A stretch of DNA of 64,000 nucleotides from positions 2,399,501-2,463,500 of the forward strand of contig JAFCIZ010000001.1 of the NCBI GenBank assembly GCA_017871115.1, given 5' to 3'. Origin of the DNA: Cunninghamella blakesleeana (Eukaryota > Mucoromycota > Mucoromycetes > Mucorales > Cunninghamellaceae). The translations under genes were made by a program, and so were the position numbers. Position 1 is the first letter of the stretch; each line of letters opens with the position of its first letter. Of this stretch, positions 57,814 through 64,000 are shown in pieces. Under the pieces are notes generated by a model. That model made no database searches, was not told the origin of the DNA, and was given only the letters and a program-made list of their open reading frames with translations.

Positions 57814-60800
57814 ATGGACACTAATGCGATATATTCCTATTGCATATCAATAAAAGATCTTGCTCTATTGGATAATACAGTTTTATATCAAAAAATACAA
57901 CAATTTTATAGTCAACATGATAGGGTCTTGGACTTTAAAGCGACCTATATTGATTCTTGTAAAAATACACTAAAGTTAACTTTACATGATTCGACTGCAT
58001 CAATAATGAAATCTCGAAGCGATCTTTTAAATAATAATTTTATAGAGGTACAAAATATGATATAATAATAGTAATAAAAATAATAACTTTTTTACTCAAT
58101 AAAATAAAAAAAAAGCTGCTTTAGTATTATTATTATTAAAAAAAGAAAAATACTCTTATACAGTATAAGCCTTACTAAATATACGATGGTTCTTTTATTT
58201 TTTATTTTTATTTTTTTAGATACAAACAATAATAGAATCGGTACATCCAGATATCATATTTCAACAAATAAACCGAAGAAAGTTAGCTGAAAAACTTGAA
58301 CAAATCGGAAATGACTATCAGATCAATATAACTATTAAAGTATCAAATGAACCAACCATCGTAATACAAGGAACTTTAGATAAAGTAGAAATTGCGCGCG
58401 TTCAAATTCTTATATTTATGGATAAATTGGTAAATGATAATATTGACATACAAATAACGTAGCCGAAAAAAAAAGAGAGAAAACATTATAATAATAATAA
58501 TAATAAAAAATAATAATAATAATATAGTCATCATGCTAAGGTGCCTCGTGTAACTTGAATATTAAATAAAAAAAAGTTCGCTAAAACTTTATTTTTTTTT
58601 TTCTCTTATTTTAGCTTGGTTTATATATTGAATCAGTAACCTTACCAATATGCGTACATAATATTCTTGGAGGAAAAAGACATTATCAATTACAATCAGT
58701 TATGGAGGAAACAGCTACTAATATATATCTTGAACCACCTTTTTTAATCGGTCACGTGGGTAAACCTCTTCAACACCTTCAAAGGACAGTTTATATATCT
58801 GGTGATGCTACTGGAACAACTAGAGCTAAATGCTTGGTAAAAAAATTGGGGGAACAAAAAGTATGTTTATTTTTTTAAAATAAGATAAAATAAAATGGAT
58901 TGGAAATAAATAATAATAAATAGTAATTGTCTAAGCCTTTCTACTTATTGATCATGTTTACCTTTTTTGTATGTCTATATTCATAGCTAAATTCGATGTG
59001 TTACAAGGATTCTACATACTATTCTAGGAAAATTGATTGGATACTTCTTCATAATCTTGATAATCTTAAAAAGATTCTCCGGGACAACGGTAAAAAAATA
59101 TAATAAAAAAATTAAAAATACAAGCACCATACAAGTTTAATTTTATACATATTTATATGTTTTATATATTCTTTCTTTTTATTTACATATATAGGTTCAT
59201 TTATTCATTTTCCTCCTATTGGAGCTGGTACAAATCAGATCCATATTTATGCAGAGAATAAAATCAATATAGAAAGAACCTTAAGATTACTTAATTATTT
59301 GGTAAGCAAGGCGGATTATTACAGAAAAAGGAAATTATTCTCCCTAATTTATTGCGGATATTGATACATATGTAAAAAAAAAAAAAAATTACAACTTTTA
59401 TTTTTTATTATTATTTTAATTAGGCATATGAAATATATCATGTAATATTTACATTCAAAAATTCTACAAACCAATCAACAATTTTGGCAGAAAATCATGA
59501 TAGTCTTGTAAATTTTATCGATAATCTTGCCCAGTTTTCTGGTAGTGAAATTTTATATAATGGTGATCAAAATCAGATTGAAATATATGGCACTGAAACA
59601 TCTGTTCGTCTGGCTTATCAATATATTAAAGATTCTAGCTTTAAAGTATGTGATCTACTATTTTATTTTATTTAATTTTTTAATACTAATTTGATGTTTT
59701 ATTTAATTTAATTTTTTTTTAAAAAAAATAATAATTAATATATTTATAGAAAGGTCAGCTATCAGTTAGTATCAACTTCGAAATGGCATCTGAACATCGT
59801 CTGTTTATTAAAGGAAAAAAAAGCGGAAAAATCAACAAGATAATGAAAACTTGTGGTGCACAAATTAAATTTATACCAACATATGGAGAATATAATTGTT
59901 TGATGACGGTAGAAAGTGAAGATATCGATAAAGCTTTTGATGGATTTGAATTATTATTAAGTGAATTACCTGATGAATTATCATTTATCGTGCCTGAAAT
60001 ATATCATCGTAGAATTATTGGTGTTGGTGGAAAAAATATTCAGCGTATCATGAAGAAGTATGGTGTTTATGTCAAATTTTCAGGGGCTGACGAATTTACT
60101 GAACTTGGAGGATACTTTGAAAACGACCACAATGTCTTTGCTAGAACACCTAGAAAACATCATGGTAGTTTGGAATTGCTTTGTAATGAAATCATGGAGC
60201 AAGTCTCTTTTGAAAATGATCGCAATTGCATATCCTGTACAGTTCAAATTCCGCTTCATTTACATCGTATTATACCTAATCAATATAGCGATGCATTACG
60301 TGATTATGGCCGTCTTCACAATGCAAGAATATGGTGGCCATCAAGAAATGGTAGTATTGACGTTTCTGTAACGGGTCCCGCAACACAGGTTGGTTTACTA
60401 CAAACAGCACTATCTAATTTATTACCTCGGCATGTTTATGTTTTAGTTCCTTTCTCACGCCAATTTGAAAAGTATTTACAATCTGACAACAACATGGATC
60501 AAGTAAAAAAATACATTAAAATAAGTTTGGGTGTGGCAGTAAAGGAGCCAGATCGTTTATACAAAGACATACCGCCTTCGACTCATGTTAAATGGGATGT
60601 AATACATTCATTCAAAAATCATTATATATACTTATTAACTGCAAATAATGGCTCAGAAAAAAATCTTTCTATTAATGGTGAATCAAAAATTGCTGATGAT
60701 TGCGACTTTAGATTACAATCCGCTAAAAATATACTTAACGATCAACTAGCCAATTATTTAATTTTAGATTCAAAAAATGAATTACGAGCAAACATAATGA

Positions 60801-61906
60801 AATCAAAATTCGGTAATACATCCATAAATAATAAATAAATAAATAAATAAATAGAGAAGTTATCAACATTTTAATATACGATTATTATTTTTTTCTAATC
60901 TAATTATTATATAATCTTCTTAATTCTTAGTTTCCTTAATCTCAGAACAATCATGGAAAGAATTAAGCCCACTTAAAAAATTAGATTTAAATCACCAGCC
61001 TATACCATCATTCTTCCCAGAAAATAAGAAGACAAATAATAATATAAATGTACTACCTACAATTCCCACTGAACAAAATAGAATTTTCAATCCACTATTG
61101 GCATCTTCTGATATCTCTCAAAAATTACCCACACCATTTGATATGGCTTTACTTGATCACTCTAATAATAGCTGGTCAATGAACAAAAATTATGTAAGTT
61201 TTAATTATTATGTGATATATAGATATACATATATACTTTAAAATAAAATAAAAGAGTAAAAAAAAAATAAAAAAACAAAAAAACTATGTTCAATTTAGTA
61301 ATCATCATTAATTCTGTTTTATTTTATTTTTTTAGGCAAACAATCCAAAAATATGGAACACCCCACTAAGCAGAAGACAAATTTTTAATGAAGAGCTTAT
61401 ATATAAGCCTTTTACAAGATTGTGTGAAACACAACAACAACAGCAACAATCTTTTGAATACAAACCAAATCACTCTTTTCCTAATTCTTCTTCTTCACCC
61501 TTAAATAATACAGTATCTCGAACTCTCAATTCACTTGCCTATCCTCCTAGGAATGGATTTAATATTTGGTCAAACAATGAAATTTTAAATAGGCAGCCTG
61601 AAGAGGAATCAGTTACATCAAACTACATATCTTGTTCAACTTCCAATTCTTCGACTACTACAACTGAGTTTAGTACTCCCGATCATAGTATTTCAAGTCC
61701 TTTAGAGTGTAAGCAATATATATATATATATATAAATAAAAAATGAAAACAGCATAAATCTATGGATATATGGATATTAGTATAGATTATTCATTTATTG
61801 ATATTTATGTTTTTTTTTTTTTTCTTTTTAAAAAATATAAAATAAAATAGACAAGTTCTCATACCCACCACAATTCAGCTCTCACTATACAAGTCATTCA
61901 CCTTGA
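57814..61906 (+). CDS. Multi-KH-domain RNA-binding protein
   Basis: Ten exons (57814-58047, 58220-58429, 58615-58860, 58987-59089, 59195-59301, 59424-59645, 59750-60812, 60931-61193, 61336-61708, 61851-61906) give 958 aa. Several KH-like units follow each other from about residue 80. The clearest has the GxxG loop in IIGVGGKNIQRIMKKYGVYV; another reads LFIKGKKSGKINKIMKTCGA. ICVHNILGGKRHYQLQSVME and HVGKPLQHLQRTV look like more divergent copies, and IIPNQYSDALRDYGRLHNA has a degenerate loop. The last 250 residues are Ser/Asn/Pro-rich and disordered. The arrangement recalls fungal YLL032C/Mug60-type KH proteins and, more distantly, vigilin/Bicaudal-C. An apparent stop at 60836-60838 is intronic: a GTAATA donor at 60813 continues the frame. 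Confidence 0.85.
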
Positions 61907-62372
61907 TAGCATATACCTTTAAATATTTTCTTTCTCTTTGATTTTATTATTTAATATGTTTTTATCACTTTTATTTATAATTTTTTTTTATTAATGATTT
62001 ATTATTCTCTTTTTCTTCATATATTTATCCATAATAGTACTTTCATTTTTTTACTTTAAATCTGAAATATTATTTTTATTATTATTATTATTATTTCCTA
62101 TACCCAAAATATTGAATTTTTATACCTTTATCTGTATACAAAGTGAAGGCTACTTATAATTATAAACGTGTATTAAGATTTTTTTTAAAAAAAATAGCGA
62201 TATTACAACAGCAATATAATAAAAAAAATAGATTAATGTTGTATAATATATTGTTTAAAAAGGAACTGATTTTATGAAATTGTATAGTATAATAATAATA
62301 ATAATAATAATAAATCAATCATAAATTTGTTCGAACCACTACCATTACCAGATATATTATATTAAGTGTATT
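61907..62372. other. Convergent intergenic region
   Basis: This 466-bp AT-rich gap lies between the 3' ends of the KH gene and HAT1, with an ATT run near 62075-62095 and an AAT run near 62289-62311. No gene recognised. Confidence 0.5.
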
Positions 62373-64000
62373 TTATAAACGTTCTAATAACCGATGATAA
62401 TCTTGTTCAACACTACAGTAAGTTTCATGAAGTTTTTCTTTTCTAACATCAGGTTCAAGTTCTTGTAATGTATCCTAAAAAATTGAAATTAAAAACAGTA
62501 TACAAATATATTAATTTTGATTTGAGCAAAAATAAATAAACAAATAAATTCATAAATAATTAAATAAACACTTACATAATTAAATTTAAATAGTCTTTGT
62601 TTAACTTGTAATCGAAAGGATTTATATAACTCTTTATCTAATTTGTTTAATTTTGACAATAGATACATTTCAACACAGCCATTAATTTGTCGCTATATGT
62701 ATAATTAAAAAAAAAATTATTATTAGTTTTGCTGTAATATTATTATTAATGCTATTACTATTACTATTATTATCGTTATTATTGTTATTATTTTTAAAAA
62801 AACCAATGGTACTGATAATTACATTTGTAAGTTTAAACTGCTTTTGTAAATGTTGAATGGTGCCTTGTGGTATAGGTAAATTTATATCTTTGAATGCATC
62901 GTGTTCCTGTAAATATCTTAAATCACATTTGTCGCGTAAATCTGAAAAGCTTTCATTAGGATCTTCCACTATACATCAAAAAAAAATAAAAATATATTTA
63001 TGCCCATTAATATCATTAATAAAAAAAAATTATTTTATATTATTTTATAGCTGATAAAAATAATTATAACTTAAAATTACCAGTAATTTCGCATACATCG
63101 CTTCTCTTGGAAAATATTTCATATATTGTTTGATATAATTGATCTATTGGTTATTATTATTATTATTTTTTTAAAAAAAAACATAAATAAGGTAAACAAC
63201 CGCAATAATGGCGATAGTAAAAATAAGCTCACTAAAATTATACTTACGTCCATGTCCTCTATTTTGGTAAGGTGGCAATATCAAGAATTGACTACAATAT
63301 GATAAGTGAATAGAATAAGTAAAATATATATAAAATATACAGTCATAAAATATAAATAAATAAATACATTACCTGATACGCATTCTAATTTGTTCTGGCC
63401 AACAATAAAAAGGATAAGCACTACTGTAACCTATAAAAGTATAAATATATGAATCGCTGGATTTTTCTTTCTGATATCTAAAAAAAAAGATAAAAGATAA
63501 AGAACATGTCAGTACTGCAATATACATGTAGCTTTTACTACTAATATTACTATTATTATAGTTGACAATGCTTATAAAAAAAGAAGGAAAAGATAAACCA
63601 TCGGTTTCTTTTACTTACAAAGTATAAATTTCCCATTTTTCATCATCTTCTTCTATATAACTTGATCCTTCAATAAAAAGCAAAACAAAGAATTGCATTC
63701 TACGGTGATATTCACGAAATTTAGGATAATTTAAAGAGCACTAAAGTTGATCGTTTTATAAAATATAATAATTATATAATTTAATTCATATTAATTATTA
63801 AATACATTCATTTTTATTTTTTTCGCTATTATTATTTTACTTTATATATTTCAAAGACTTCTTCTTCTCCATGATCGTTTTCTAATTGATACTCATAAAC
63901 TTTTTCACCAAGGGGTGCGAATGATGTGATATCCTGTTGAACACCTTGTAAAAATGTATCGTAATTAGTTGTTGTATCTATAGGCGTTTATACGTATTTT
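62373..64000 (-). CDS. HAT1: Histone acetyltransferase type B catalytic subunit HAT1, 5' end outside window
   Basis: Acetylates newly made histone H4 (Lys5/Lys12) before deposition, with the Hat2/RbAp46 partner. Eight exons are visible: 63977-63841, 63740-63619, 63477-63373, 63291-63248, 63143-63081, 62968-62823, 62692-62576 and 62474-62373; the N-terminal third lies beyond the edge. Key blocks are FREYHRRMQFFVLLFIEGSS, the acetyl-CoA motif QFLILPPYQNRGHG (Q-x-x-G-x-G core, here QNRGHG), VEDPNESFSDLRDKCDLRYL and a C-terminal helical extension ending HRLLERL. All are in the order of yeast and human HAT1. Joins keep frame throughout. Identification is strong. Confidence 0.95.

Noticed and set aside
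60836..60838. Stop codon ending the long KH exon frame
   Set aside because: A GTAATA donor at 60813 and downstream in-phase exons ending at 61906 give a coherent longer protein, so the stop lies in an intron.
62325..62345. GTTCGAACCACTACC, reminiscent of a tRNA T-arm
   Set aside because: No acceptor stem, D-arm or anticodon arm can be placed around it; no tRNA called.
1..64000. CRISPR array, operon or bacterial-type features; transposon with terminal repeats
   Set aside because: Intron-rich eukaryotic genes throughout; only simple-sequence repeats were seen, and no transposase or reverse-transcriptase motif was found.

Overview
This is a nuclear fungal window, most likely from an early-diverging filamentous fungus of the Mucoromycota (Mucorales-like). 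That placement is an inference. It rests on very AT-rich DNA with long A/T runs, dense short introns (about 60-180 nt, mostly GTAAGT...TAG), Asn/Ser/Gln/His-rich coding tracts, and genes such as a UBE3A-like HECT ligase and a PX-domain AGC kinase beside typical fungal families (Zn2Cys6 factor, FET3/FTR1, Jsn1-type PUF). No tRNA, rRNA, CRISPR array or recognisable transposon was seen.

Layout. 1-2007 (-): subtilisin-like protease, 3' end cut by the window. 2321-3112 (+): RecA/Rad51 paralogue resembling XRCC2. 3759-7001 (+): PX + AGC kinase. 7398-8190 (-): ERCC1/Rad10. 8702-9871 (-): ankyrin protein. 11309-15859 (+): two-RRM PUF protein. 17408-18757 (-): CaMKK/Sak1-like kinase. 20273-24237 (-): WDR24/Rtc1 of GATOR2/SEACAT. 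25188-36716: high-affinity iron-uptake cluster. 37247-40586 (-): WDR44/Dgr2-like WD40 protein. 40904-44468 (+): HECT E3. 44849-47640 (+): Zn2Cys6 factor. 48520-52029 and 53219-57360 (-): two large helical proteins, possibly two halves of an EPG5-like protein. 57814-61906 (+): multi-KH protein. 62373-64000 (-): HAT1, 5' end cut by the window.

The iron cluster is the most interesting region. It holds two FTR1 permeases (29315-30656 and 32268-33559, both -) and two FET3 multicopper ferroxidases (25188-27348, -; 34358-36716, +). One FTR1 and the complete FET3 are divergent around a 798-bp promoter with three exact ATCWGATAA (iron-GATA) sites. The other FET3 stops just before the membrane anchor. 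Exon lengths and phases match between paralogues, except that each member of the divergent pair has one extra intron. A block of about 290 bp, including a whole intron, is almost identical between the two FET3 genes while the rest has diverged, which points to gene conversion.

Coding joins were worked out by hand. Every multi-exon CDS that lies fully in the window sums to a whole number of codons, except the 53219-57360 gene, whose 5' end is unresolved. Family names come from recognised motifs and remembered family features, not database searches.
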